The notes under the pieces are model-generated. The model was given only the letters and a program-made list of their open reading frames with translations, was not told the DNA's origin and searched no databases. Shown here in pieces: positions 21,925 to 29,682 of a stretch of 37,285 nt of DNA. Position numbers and translations under genes: made by a program. Each line of letters starts with the position of its first letter. Position 1 is the stretch's first letter. Source of the DNA: a virus; IMG/VR virus record IMGVR_UViG_3300028025_001281, positions 1 through 37,285 of that record; one strand, given 5' to 3'.

Positions 21925-22553
21925 GTTACATTGTCGCATCGTTACCACCTGTTAAATGTTTTGTAAAGCGTGAGTTTTTGTACAACGACCACAAAGGGCA
22001 TGGCGAGTTAGAACCTTGCGTTTGGGTTAGCCTTAAAGCCTTGCGTGGGCAAGTGTTTCGTATTGAATCGTTATTGCCTGCGTATGGCGCGTTGTACGAT
22101 AAGTTGCCCATTCATGCGTATGTCTGGCACGCTGACGCTGGTGATCTGCCAATTGATGTGTTGCAGTTGTGGGATTGCATGAGTTACAGATTTACCATTA
22201 TTGAAAAGATTGCTTTGCGTAACCTAGGCGTAAAGTTTTTGGGTAAAGACAAAGCCTGGCACTTTGGGCGCTATTTGTTTACGGTAGACTTCTGCGCAGA
22301 CGGCTTGGATGTAGACACAACCTTTACCGAGCAGGCCGAAGAACACAAGTCTTTTAACTTCATCCAGTTAGAGAACGGTCAATTTGCTACGCAACCCAAC
22401 AACCGTTGCTTGTGGTACGACCAGAGCCTGACCCCTGCTGAGACTAAGTTTCCTGACTTTCAGGCAGCGCAACGCCTATGGACAGTCGATGGCACGCGCA
22501 AGTGGTCGGCAGGCGATGATTGGTTTTATGACATTAAAGAGAGGAAAGAATGA
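21921..22553 (+). CDS. Conserved-looking phage protein, 210 residues
   Basis: The protein is rich in aromatic residues, with CFVKREFLYNDHKGHGELEP (13-32) near the start and KSFNFIQLENGQFATQPNNR in the second half. No signal peptide or membrane segment is seen. It overlaps the previous stop by 4 bases, with CAAGGGAAAA upstream of its ATG. I do not recognise its family. Its place after the helicase suggests a part in DNA metabolism or host takeover, which is inference. Confidence 0.7.
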   Translation: MSYIVASLPPVKCFVKREFLYNDHKGHGELEPCVWVSLKALRGQVFRIESLLPAYGALYDKLPIHAYVWHADAGDLPIDVLQLWDCMSYRFTIIEKIALRNLGVKFLGKDKAWHFGRYLFTVDFCADGLDVDTTFTEQAEEHKSFNFIQLENGQFATQPNNRCLWYDQSLTPAETKFPDFQAAQRLWTVDGTRKWSAGDDWFYDIKERKE

Positions 22554-22723
22554 AAAGGTTATTACAATACAAAGCCAAGCTGAAGGCGGCAATGGCTGAA
22601 GAAACAATCAGGGCGAGGCAGTACAACGCTGCGCTTAGATCATTAAAAAAAATTACTGCTGAAACAATTGAACTACAAAGAAAGGTCGAAGATGAACTCG
22701 CTAAGTATACAAAAGATATTTGA
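22550..22723 (+). CDS. Small coiled-coil-like basic protein, 57 residues
   Basis: The frame starts MKRLLQYKAKLKAAMAEETI and is helical through its length, with Leu/Ala heptad spacing. GAGAGGAAAG precedes the ATG, which overlaps the previous stop. The HNH gene at 22692 begins inside its last 32 bases. The function is unknown. Confidence 0.6.
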   Translation: MKRLLQYKAKLKAAMAEETIRARQYNAALRSLKKITAETIELQRKVEDELAKYTKDI

Positions 22724-23171
22724 TTATTACGATGGAAAATTATATTGGAAGATAAGTCCAGCTAAAAACGTGCCTATTGGTCGTCGAGCAGGTCATAAAA
22801 CATCTTTAGGGTATAGGACAATTAGGTTTAATAAACAAGCCTATTTTGAACACGTGTTAATTTTTATACTTTTTAATGATTATCGACCCCCGTTAGTAGA
22901 TCATATTGATGGAAACCCATTAAATAATTTAATTGAAAATTTACGTGAAGCAACAAGCGCGCAAAATCAACATAACAGAAAAAAACCAAAAACTAACACT
23001 TCAGGAATTAAAAATGTTAGCTGGCACAAAACTACTAAAAAATGGGAAGTTAGAATTGGTTTAGATAATCAACGATTATATTTAGGTAAATTTGAAGATT
23101 TAGAATTAGCTGAACTTGTTGCAATTGAGGCACGAAATAAATACCACAAAGAATTTGCGAGGGGCCTATGA
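22692..23171 (+). CDS. HNH homing endonuclease with AP2-like domain
   Basis: This 159-residue protein has the HNH core PPLVDHIDGNPLNNLIENLR (66-85) followed by EATSAQNQHNRKK (86-98), and a C-terminal AP2-like DNA-binding part from SGIKNVSWHKTTKKWEV (104-120) to about residue 157. Free-standing HNH genes of this kind spread by cutting related phage genomes. The ATG at 22692 (AAAGG upstream) is preferred; one at 22668 would extend it by 8 residues inside the previous gene. By eye it is more AT-rich than its neighbours, as expected for a recent insertion. Confidence 0.85.
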   Translation: MNSLSIQKIFDYYDGKLYWKISPAKNVPIGRRAGHKTSLGYRTIRFNKQAYFEHVLIFILFNDYRPPLVDHIDGNPLNNLIENLREATSAQNQHNRKKPKTNTSGIKNVSWHKTTKKWEVRIGLDNQRLYLGKFEDLELAELVAIEARNKYHKEFARGL

Positions 23172-23362
23172 AACCTTTATCTTGGCGCAAGCTGCAAGCC
23201 GTACTGAATCAGCTCAATGAGTCTGAAGTATTAATTATGCTGATTGAGGAGCGACGTGGCCTCAAACGCGCATCCATTATGGAACGCTTGCACATGAGGT
23301 ACAACACCTTGCGGGTTAGCCGTGAGCGAATTGAGATTATGAAGGAAGCTATTGCGCCATGA
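23168..23362 (+). CDS. Small basic protein, possible helix-turn-helix, 64 residues
   Basis: The ATG overlaps the HNH stop by 4 bases. The middle LKRASIMERLHMRYNTLRVS (31-50) could form a helix-turn-helix, and the protein is positively charged overall. It may bind DNA as a regulator. No family is recognised with certainty. Confidence 0.6.
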   Translation: MKPLSWRKLQAVLNQLNESEVLIMLIEERRGLKRASIMERLHMRYNTLRVSRERIEIMKEAIAP

Positions 23363-23529
23363 CCGAACCTGATTTCTACGCTTGGTCACATGCCAATTTA
23401 GTTGAATTTGCAACAGAAGCGTATTCTCGGATTTTAGAGGATACTTATGAGATAGAATTATTAAAACGAGACTTGCGAACGGCTATCCAAGCCTATCGAC
23501 AAGTCAATACAAGGAGCAACTATGAATAA
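23359..23529 (+). CDS. Small acidic helical protein, 56 residues
   Basis: The frame opens MTEPDFYAWSHANLVEFATE and stays helical. GAAGGAAG lies about 12 bases before the ATG, which overlaps the upstream stop by 4 bases. Its end carries AAGGAGCAACT, the ribosome binding site of the next gene. The function is unknown. Confidence 0.6.
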   Translation: MTEPDFYAWSHANLVEFATEAYSRILEDTYEIELLKRDLRTAIQAYRQVNTRSNYE

Positions 23530-23698
23530 TACCGATAAGAATATGATCACGCAAATGATTCGGGCAGGGCGATTTAACCCTGAGATATGCGAATTATTAC
23601 GCCAAAAGCAAGTTGAAGATTCTAAAAAGATGATTAAGCAAATGGGCGAAAGATATTGCTGCCATGCTATTAATGCACCAAAGAAAGGTGCTTACTAA
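23522..23698 (+). CDS. Small basic protein, 58 residues
   Basis: AAGGAG lies about 7 bases before the ATG, inside the previous frame. The protein has a helical N-terminal part (MIRAGRFNPEICELLRQKQV), a CC pair in GERYCCHA, and a basic tail. The stop overlaps the next ATG as TAATG. The function is unknown. Confidence 0.6.
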   Translation: MNNTDKNMITQMIRAGRFNPEICELLRQKQVEDSKKMIKQMGERYCCHAINAPKKGAY

Positions 23699-23880
23699 TG
23701 GACGACGATTACGAAGAATATGTGCCTGTGCCACAGAACAACGAAGGCCACATGAGCCAGCAAGAAGTTGCAGATGAGTTAGGGCTTTCCCGTAGTCGAG
23801 TTAGCGAGATTGAAAGTATGGCGTTACGGAAGTTTAAGTACCACTTGTTAAAGAAATATTCACTAGGAGACGTGATATGA
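23698..23880 (+). CDS. Stand-alone sigma factor region 4-like protein
   Basis: Only 60 residues long, it has an acidic start (MDDDYEEY) and then HMSQQEVADELGLSRSRVSE (18-37) with IESMALRKFKYHL. This matches the region 4.2 helix-turn-helix of sigma-70 (EVGKQFDVTRERIRQIEAKALRKL), the part that reads the -35 box. No other sigma region is present. It may bind RNA polymerase beta flap or DNA and redirect host transcription towards late promoters. The match is by eye, but the order of residues is very specific. Confidence 0.75.
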   Translation: MDDDYEEYVPVPQNNEGHMSQQEVADELGLSRSRVSEIESMALRKFKYHLLKKYSLGDVI

Positions 23881-24086
23881 AAACAGACGGCGTAGTTATT
23901 TTAGTAGCATTATTTGGCATTATTGTTTGCACTTATTTGGTCGGCATGACCGAGTTAACGCGTAGAGAAGATCGAGCCAAGGTTAACTGCGACGTATTGA
24001 TGGGCGGTTGGCACCCCGATACCGCTAAGAAATACGCTGAGTTATGTATGCAAGCGCGTGAGATGGCTAGGCAACAGTCACGCTAA
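23877..24086 (+). CDS. Single-span membrane protein, 69 residues
   Basis: One N-terminal span (GVVILVALFGIIVCTYLVGM, 5-24) is followed by a charged, Cys-containing helical tail (about 30-69). AGGAG precedes the ATG, which overlaps the sigma-like gene by 4 bases. It ends 9 bases inside the converging endolysin gene. It may help lysis (spanin-like topology), but no lipobox is visible. Confidence 0.65.
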   Translation: MKTDGVVILVALFGIIVCTYLVGMTELTRREDRAKVNCDVLMGGWHPDTAKKYAELCMQAREMARQQSR

Positions 24087-24614
24087 CATGGTTGACGCGG
24101 ATGTTTGCACGTCAGCTACACGCTTGAGCCATCCTTTGCCGTATGTCTGGAAGGTCGGCAACGACTTGTAAAACGCTTCTTTGCTGTTGCTGAACTTGTC
24201 TAGCAAGTCTTTACCTTCTGCATCTTGGATTGCTTTCATGGTGGCGGGGCCAATAGAACCATCAGCAGTCACGCCAAGGGCTTTCTGTATCATCTTACGA
24301 GCAGCGGTTGGCCCAGCATTAATAGCAAAATCAAACACGGCGTAATCCACGCCAGCAGGTAAATCATCACCTCGAACGGCATCCCAATAATTTCTTTTGT
24401 ATAACGGTTTAACATCTTCTTTCTTTAGCGCTTTCATATCATCTTGAGTTACTTCATGTCCTATGTACTTCTCCCAATTGGCTTGAGTACAACCGAGCAT
24501 AGTAGAACCCTTGCGCCCGTCTGGTAACTTATTGCCAGGATCGCGCTCATCGTTTGTAAAACCACCCTCATGGGCGATGACCATATCAAAGGACTTATCC
24601 CAATTACTAATCAT
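24078..24614 (-). CDS. Endolysin, GH108-type muramidase
   Basis: The 178-residue protein cuts the glycan chain of peptidoglycan at the end of infection. MVIAHEGGFTNDERDPGN (11-28) has the catalytic Glu16 of the GH108 family, and FDFAINAGPTAARKMIQ lies in the core. The C-terminal half carries GVTADGSIGPATMKAIQ, the peptidoglycan-binding type repeat found in this family. There is no signal peptide, so export would depend on the holins directly upstream. The ATG overlaps the preceding gene by 4 bases. Confidence 0.9.
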   Translation of the reverse strand: MISNWDKSFDMVIAHEGGFTNDERDPGNKLPDGRKGSTMLGCTQANWEKYIGHEVTQDDMKALKKEDVKPLYKRNYWDAVRGDDLPAGVDYAVFDFAINAGPTAARKMIQKALGVTADGSIGPATMKAIQDAEGKDLLDKFSNSKEAFYKSLPTFQTYGKGWLKRVADVQTSASTMLA

Positions 24615-25009
24615 TTCTTGCCTTTCATATCCATGATTTTCTCAAGCGTACGACCACCAAAGTAAAAGCTCATTATGAGCATACCCCATTGGCCTAACAA
24701 TTCAACATAGTTGTTGTTTACCTCAATATCCCATGCGGACATCATGCCAAACGTAGTATATGTCACTAGAATGAATACAAGGGTCATAGGACGAATGTTC
24801 TTAGACATCCAAGAGTCTGACATCATGTCAGCTTGCACGCGCTTGGTCAGCTCTTGCTGTTCGTTCATGTCGGCTTGCAATTGCGCCAGCTCGCCATTCT
24901 TCTGCATCTCTAATAGCTTGAGTTGGGCTTCTTGTTTGGCTTGCGGATCAGGCACAAACTTATCTACCAACTTCATACCAACGCTTAAAATGTCATCTAT
25001 TCCAAACAT
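24611..25009 (-). CDS. Holin-like membrane protein (3TM-holin type), 132 residues
   Basis: The N-terminal half is a soluble coiled coil (KQEAQLKLLEMQKNGELAQL, 25-44). Membrane spans follow around IRPMTLVFILVTYTTFGMMS (72-91) and LLGQWGMLIMSFYFGGRTLE (104-123). This layout matches the family named holin of 3TMs from gene-transfer agents. It lies directly before the endolysin and overlaps it by 4 bases. It most likely forms the lysis pore. Confidence 0.75.
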   Translation of the reverse strand: MFGIDDILSVGMKLVDKFVPDPQAKQEAQLKLLEMQKNGELAQLQADMNEQQELTKRVQADMMSDSWMSKNIRPMTLVFILVTYTTFGMMSAWDIEVNNNYVELLGQWGMLIMSFYFGGRTLEKIMDMKGKK

Positions 25010-25299
25010 TATTTATCCTTCCTAAAATGTAGCAACGCCAAGTCAAATATAATAATTGATGCGCCAATGTCTTTGGTTATCCACAGAGGAAACAAAGTGT
25101 CTACAGGGTACGCGCCATACTCAAAGAAGTGTAGCGAACGCATGACCTGAACCATTAGCCCCATTGTCATTACAAATATGCCAATTTTAGATAGCATACG
25201 CATATCAGTAAAGAATCCTGAAAACGCTAAGAACGCTACTACAAAGACTGCAATTAGTTCAATTACTAGAATGGACATGAGCCAATGAATGATTGTCAT
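25009..25299 (-). CDS. Multi-span membrane protein, lysis cassette, 96 residues
   Basis: Three hydrophobic segments are visible: residues about 5-29, 36-53 and 70-88. The middle loop (RSLHFFEYGAYPVDTLFPLW) is aromatic. The ends overlap both neighbours. It may be a second holin, an antiholin or a pinholin; nothing decides between them. Confidence 0.65.
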   Translation of the reverse strand: MTIIHWLMSILVIELIAVFVVAFLAFSGFFTDMRMLSKIGIFVMTMGLMVQVMRSLHFFEYGAYPVDTLFPLWITKDIGASIIIFDLALLHFRKDK

Positions 25300-25655
25300 T
25301 TTCTTGTTTTTGGTTTATGTTTAATCTCATCAGCAATTTCTTTGATGTCCATGTGTTCGCGCTTCACCATGTAATTAGATACCCAATTGATGACAGCTAC
25401 ACTACACAGTCCAAGTACCCATGCCAATCCAATCTGCATATCCAACTTCTCAGGGTTAATGCCTAGTTTTTCAGCAACAATCCCTGTAAAAGCAAAGCCA
25501 GCCATTGCGCTAATTCCACCTGCAATAAACACGCTTGCAACTTTACCTTTTTCCTGTAACTTTTCAGGAGTCCAGAACATAGCAAGCGACAAGCCGCCGA
25601 ATAAACCACCTAGGGCAGGCGCTAGCTTTTCAATCAGAAATCCTTCAGGCATCAT
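25296..25655 (-). CDS. Holin-like membrane protein, 119 residues
   Basis: Gly/Ala-rich hydrophobic segments lie at about 9-29, 40-62 and 75-94, followed by a basic tail (DEIKHKPKTRK). The size and topology fit class I holins. It is stop-start overlapped with the 65-residue gene upstream. The exact family is not recognised. Confidence 0.65.
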   Translation of the reverse strand: MMPEGFLIEKLAPALGGLFGGLSLAMFWTPEKLQEKGKVASVFIAGGISAMAGFAFTGIVAEKLGINPEKLDMQIGLAWVLGLCSVAVINWVSNYMVKREHMDIKEIADEIKHKPKTRK

Positions 25656-25849
25656 TTTACGATTACTGTTTGTAGTAACTGCATAAAAGTGTCCTTGCCA
25701 AAGAACGTAAACGCTAAAATTCCGTACAACATATACTCGATTCGTTGCATACGTTTCTCACCAATAGCAAATAATTCCTCGATGCGCTTATATCGTTCCG
25801 CGCATACTGCCTCATGCACGCTAATTCGTGTATTGTTCTCGGCTTCCAT
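25652..25849 (-). CDS. XhlA-like single-span lysis protein, 65 residues
   Basis: A charged helix (HEAVCAERYKRIEELFAIGE, 12-31) leads into one membrane span (residues about 40-60, MLYGILAFTFFGKDTF). This order, amphipathic helix then C-terminal anchor, is seen in haemolysin XhlA-type phage proteins, which assist holin and endolysin. It is the first gene of the lysis cluster. Confidence 0.6.
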   Translation of the reverse strand: MEAENNTRISVHEAVCAERYKRIEELFAIGEKRMQRIEYMLYGILAFTFFGKDTFMQLLQTVIVK

Positions 25850-25851
25850 AT

Positions 25852-27552
25852 TTACCTTGCAAGTGCGTTTTTATTCTCGCGGATAACTCCACCCGCCTGC
25901 ATACCTATTAAAGCGTTACGGACGCTTTCATCGCTTAATCCTTCTGCCAAATTTTTATACTTATCATATTTAGGTAAAATATTAGCTTGGCCTTTTGGCG
26001 ACAACATACGTTGCCGTGTATACGCTGAAAGTAATTCTGGCGCAATTGCACCTATAAATGCACCAGGGCCGCCGCCAACTACTGCGCCAGTAAAAGCACC
26101 TGCGCCACTAAGACTACGACCTAAAACTGTTCCTGCGCCTGGCGTACCAATTGTACTAGGGGGTACGTTAACTCTAGGGAATGTATTAGCAAATTCAGCT
26201 ATAGTTTTTAAATCGCCTGTCATAAACTTATCGTTTTGAATATCTCGACTTAATTTTTTAGCGTCTACAGAACCTGAACCTACACGAATAGCATCTTCAA
26301 TTGTATGACTAATTGCCATGCGTTGACGCGATGCTTTAAATTGTTCTAATAAATTTGCTAATTTAGGGTCGCCAGATGCTTCTAAATTACGCGCAATTTG
26401 ACCTTCTAAAGCCGTAGATATATCAAGTTGCGATTTAGCTAAAGCATTTTCGCCTTTTCTAAAATTACCGCTAGCTTGTTCACGTAAATTTTTAATGACA
26501 TCTACGGCATCCGCAGCGTCAAATTTTTCAACTTGATATCTAGAAATTAATTTACCTACTTCATCAGGTACGGCTTCAGGAAAAGATTTAGATGGGCCTG
26601 TATATTTTGATTGAATGTTAGCTAAATCATCTAAATAAACATTATCCGCAACAATGTTGCCTAAATTTTTAATAGGTTCATAGCCTTTAGCGTATTCTGT
26701 TGCGCGAATACTTTTCATTGCTTCAGGTGTCAACGCAGAATTTTCAGTTAAACCAACCGCACGACGCGCTACTTTATCTGCCACTTGTTGATTATTAATA
26801 GACGCAAGTTGCTCTAAATAAGTTTTACCCGCAATTCGTTCTTTTATAACATTTGCGCCAGTAGGCGTTAAACTACCTGGCGTAACAACAAAACCTTCTC
26901 TTTGCGCGGCAAGAACATTTGCATCGCGAACAACATTAGCTTCTTTTTGTGACTGTAACAAAGCATTTTTAGACTTTGCCATCATTTCTACTGGTTTTAC
27001 TACAACATTAAGTGGGTTTGTAGCCGATGCAGCCGTTGTTAATGCACCTGCGGTCTTAGCTAAGCCAACTTTACTTGCGGCGGCTGCACCGCCTGAGAAT
27101 AACAACGATAGATCACTAATAGCGCCAACAGGATCTTCAGCCACAGTACGCTTAATTTTTTCCCAATCACCATAACGATCTTTATAAATACCGCCAATAG
27201 CGTTAGCCGTATCAATAGATTTTGCTAAACCTTCAGGGTTTTCGCTAACATTTACAACAAATTTTTGTGCTTGTTCTGGCAAAGCGTTATAGAAACCGCC
27301 GCCAATAGCTTGGCTTATTGTTTGTAATGTTTCTGCTGGACTTGTAACAGCTTGATACACTCCTGAAACAGCGCTAGCGGCGCTTTTAGGTAAGTTTTTT
27401 AACGCGGCAGCAGGTACTTCGCTACTAGCATAAGCACGCCGTTGATATGGCGCGTCAGACATAGTAACAGAAGATTTATCCCAAGTAATATCTTCTTTTT
27501 GAGGGGATACTGACGCTGCAGGCGCGTCCCAAACAATTTGTTCAGCAGACAT
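25852..27552 (-). CDS. Putative DNA ejection / internal virion protein, 566 residues
   Basis: The N-terminus has short repeats of the type IVWDAPAAS and ITWDKSSV, found in phage internal proteins. The body is Ala-rich and helical (KSAASAVSGVYQAVTSPAET). A glycine-rich hydrophobic segment (AGAFTGAVVGGGPGAFIGAI) near residue 490 could enter a membrane. Three such genes in a row (also 27552 and 28788) correspond in place and size to the P22 ejection proteins gp7, gp16 and gp20. No lytic transglycosylase domain is visible. The start overlaps the previous stop. Confidence 0.65.
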   Translation of the reverse strand: MSAEQIVWDAPAASVSPQKEDITWDKSSVTMSDAPYQRRAYASSEVPAAALKNLPKSAASAVSGVYQAVTSPAETLQTISQAIGGGFYNALPEQAQKFVVNVSENPEGLAKSIDTANAIGGIYKDRYGDWEKIKRTVAEDPVGAISDLSLLFSGGAAAASKVGLAKTAGALTTAASATNPLNVVVKPVEMMAKSKNALLQSQKEANVVRDANVLAAQREGFVVTPGSLTPTGANVIKERIAGKTYLEQLASINNQQVADKVARRAVGLTENSALTPEAMKSIRATEYAKGYEPIKNLGNIVADNVYLDDLANIQSKYTGPSKSFPEAVPDEVGKLISRYQVEKFDAADAVDVIKNLREQASGNFRKGENALAKSQLDISTALEGQIARNLEASGDPKLANLLEQFKASRQRMAISHTIEDAIRVGSGSVDAKKLSRDIQNDKFMTGDLKTIAEFANTFPRVNVPPSTIGTPGAGTVLGRSLSGAGAFTGAVVGGGPGAFIGAIAPELLSAYTRQRMLSPKGQANILPKYDKYKNLAEGLSDESVRNALIGMQAGGVIRENKNALAR

Positions 27553-28778
27553 TATTGATACTCCTTAGTGCCGTCCGCATACTCTAGTATTGTTTTTCCT
27601 GCATTAGGGCCACTAGTAACTTTACCTGTTCTAACAGGCGCGCCCCGTGGCAGATCAACTTTAAGGGGGATATTAGTTTTAATACCTTCTACGTTTTTAT
27701 TGTGCAATTTAATAACATTTCGTGCTGCGGTATCATTAATATCGAGTACTTTACGAATAGCTTTTTCGTCCATTGTAATTGCCCCCGCAGCAATTTTTTC
27801 TGCGTACATACGGTCAGCGTCAGATAATCCAGTACCCGCACCAAATTGTTTAATTAACTTAGCCGTATTTTGACCCATAGCGGCGGCATACGCTTGAGAG
27901 TTAGCAGACGCATCTGCGTAACCAGCATCAATACCCGCCGTTTTAAGTGCTTGGTTAAGCCCCACAAAGAAATCAGCCCCTGCGCCTGTAATAGCGCCAG
28001 ATTTAAGAAGGTTACGACCAACTTCGTTTGTTTGTAAAATAGACGCTGCATCCAAAGCGCCTTCTTTACTTTTAATAAGCGTTTCCGCTTGTTTTCCACC
28101 AAGTGTTTTTTCAAACTCTTTTTCTTGTGGAGGTAAATTAACTTGCGTTGACGGCGCGCCTGCACGTTTTAATCCAGTTTGATACGTTAAGAAATTTGGA
28201 TCTTGCTGACTAAGTTGGAAATTTCTAAACTCAGTTGTAGGCGCGCGTTGTTTAAAAAATTCATCTGTTTTAGTGCCAAGCATTGTAAAATGGTCTTTAC
28301 GTTGCGTTTCATTCATAGACGCTACAGATTGCCATTGTTGTTTAGCTTCGTCAGGTGTTATTTTACCTTTTTTAACGCTATCTTCTAAATGCGCTAAAAC
28401 ATTATTATCAGACGGGTTAAACACTAAATTTTTAAATGATTCTCTACTATGTTCTAAATCTTGCGCAGTAATTTCATTTTGAATTTTAGTAGCTTGTAAA
28501 GCTGATGTTTTTGCCGCCGCTTGTTTTTGCCCAAATTCTAATCCTAATCTAGGATCAATTTTAGTTACCTTAGAAATATAGTCAGGATCGTTAGGATCTA
28601 ATTCACGCAATCTATTAATATTTTCTATACCTTGTTGCGCTTCTTGCATTTTTAACGCATTAAGTTGTTGACCTTGTTGTCCACTTTGAATCTGCGTCAT
28701 TGCCGCCAATTGATTTAATGGATTTTCAATTTGAACGGGCCTATAGCCCATTGCGATATTTGGATCAATAGTTGCCAT
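27552..28778 (-). CDS. Putative DNA ejection / internal virion protein, 408 residues
   Basis: The protein is Gln-rich and helical (MQEAQQGIENINRLRELDPN near residues 44-63), with EYADGTKEYQ at the end. The low-complexity, coiled-coil-rich composition is usual for phage proteins that leave the head with the DNA. It lies between the two other candidate ejection proteins. Its homologue is not recognised. Confidence 0.6.
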   Translation of the reverse strand: MATIDPNIAMGYRPVQIENPLNQLAAMTQIQSGQQGQQLNALKMQEAQQGIENINRLRELDPNDPDYISKVTKIDPRLGLEFGQKQAAAKTSALQATKIQNEITAQDLEHSRESFKNLVFNPSDNNVLAHLEDSVKKGKITPDEAKQQWQSVASMNETQRKDHFTMLGTKTDEFFKQRAPTTEFRNFQLSQQDPNFLTYQTGLKRAGAPSTQVNLPPQEKEFEKTLGGKQAETLIKSKEGALDAASILQTNEVGRNLLKSGAITGAGADFFVGLNQALKTAGIDAGYADASANSQAYAAAMGQNTAKLIKQFGAGTGLSDADRMYAEKIAAGAITMDEKAIRKVLDINDTAARNVIKLHNKNVEGIKTNIPLKVDLPRGAPVRTGKVTSGPNAGKTILEYADGTKEYQ

Positions 28779-28787
28779 AATTATTCC

Positions 28788-29681
28788 TTATCCTATTCCA
28801 GTTCCACCATAAGTAAGCGGTGTAGAATAATCCATTGTTGTAGGGCCAGTTAAATAATTTCCACCACGGTTAGCCGCTAATTGATTTACTAAATTTTGAT
28901 TTTGATAAAAATTTAATGCTTGACCAACACCACCACTTAACGCGTTAGAGCCGCCAACGTAACCAGATGCTCTTGCGTTGCCTGAGCCAATAATATTACT
29001 ACCTTGAGCTGCGCCAAAAGTACCTAATGTATTAGCGGCTCCTGTTGCGTAATTTTGTGACGCTTGTTGAGCTTGTTGCGTAGCTGATTGTCCTACGCCT
29101 GCAAGGCTTTGCAATGGCGCAAGCGTATTAGTTCTTTCAGTTTGGAAACGGTTAAACGCATTACCGTATTCTTGCGCTTGTTGCGCGCGATTAGCTTGAT
29201 AACGATTAAATGCGTTTTGATATTCTTGCGATGCTAGACCTTGCCCGTATTGTTGCGCTCCTTTAAGAGTAGCGCCTGACAACAAGCCACCTCTTGATGC
29301 TGCCGTACGGTCAAGCGCTTTCATGCCTTCGGATAGACGGAACGCATAGCCTGGGTCGGTTTGAAAATCAGACGCGCCGAAGTTTCTCATAGCAGATGCT
29401 GGATCGTAACCTGCAACGCCACCAAACTTAGCTGAACCGTATGGGCCTTGTAATTGCGATAACAACATATTTGTGCCTGTAAGACCAGCTTCTCTAAAAG
29501 GCGCGTTTAGCTCAAGTTGTTTTAAATACTGTTCACGTTGAAGTGCGGTTTGTTGATCTGCAATATCACGTTGCGCTTGCGTAGCTTCGCCTGCTGCTTG
29601 TGATTGCGCGCTAGATGCTCGACTAGCTGTGTAAGCACCTAATATAGCACTACCGCCTATTACGGTTGCAATTCCAGACAT
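28788..29681 (-). CDS. Putative DNA ejection protein (P22 gp7/gp20-like position), 297 residues
   Basis: The N-terminal hydrophobic glycine-rich stretch (IATVIGGSAILGAYTASRAS) is followed by a long Ala/Gln coiled-coil region with repeated NAFNR(Y/F)Q segments. The sequence is nearly free of Cys. This type, common in podovirus tail-module genes, is thought to form part of the ejection channel. The end (TPLTYGGTGIG) is Gly-rich. The exact counterpart is uncertain. Confidence 0.65.
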   Translation of the reverse strand: MSGIATVIGGSAILGAYTASRASSAQSQAAGEATQAQRDIADQQTALQREQYLKQLELNAPFREAGLTGTNMLLSQLQGPYGSAKFGGVAGYDPASAMRNFGASDFQTDPGYAFRLSEGMKALDRTAASRGGLLSGATLKGAQQYGQGLASQEYQNAFNRYQANRAQQAQEYGNAFNRFQTERTNTLAPLQSLAGVGQSATQQAQQASQNYATGAANTLGTFGAAQGSNIIGSGNARASGYVGGSNALSGGVGQALNFYQNQNLVNQLAANRGGNYLTGPTTMDYSTPLTYGGTGIG

Positions 29682-29682
29682 A

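Noticed and set aside
23168-23362. Calling the 64-residue protein a transcription regulator
   Set aside because: The helix-turn-helix impression is weak compared with the sigma-like protein at 23698, so only a possible DNA-binding role was noted.
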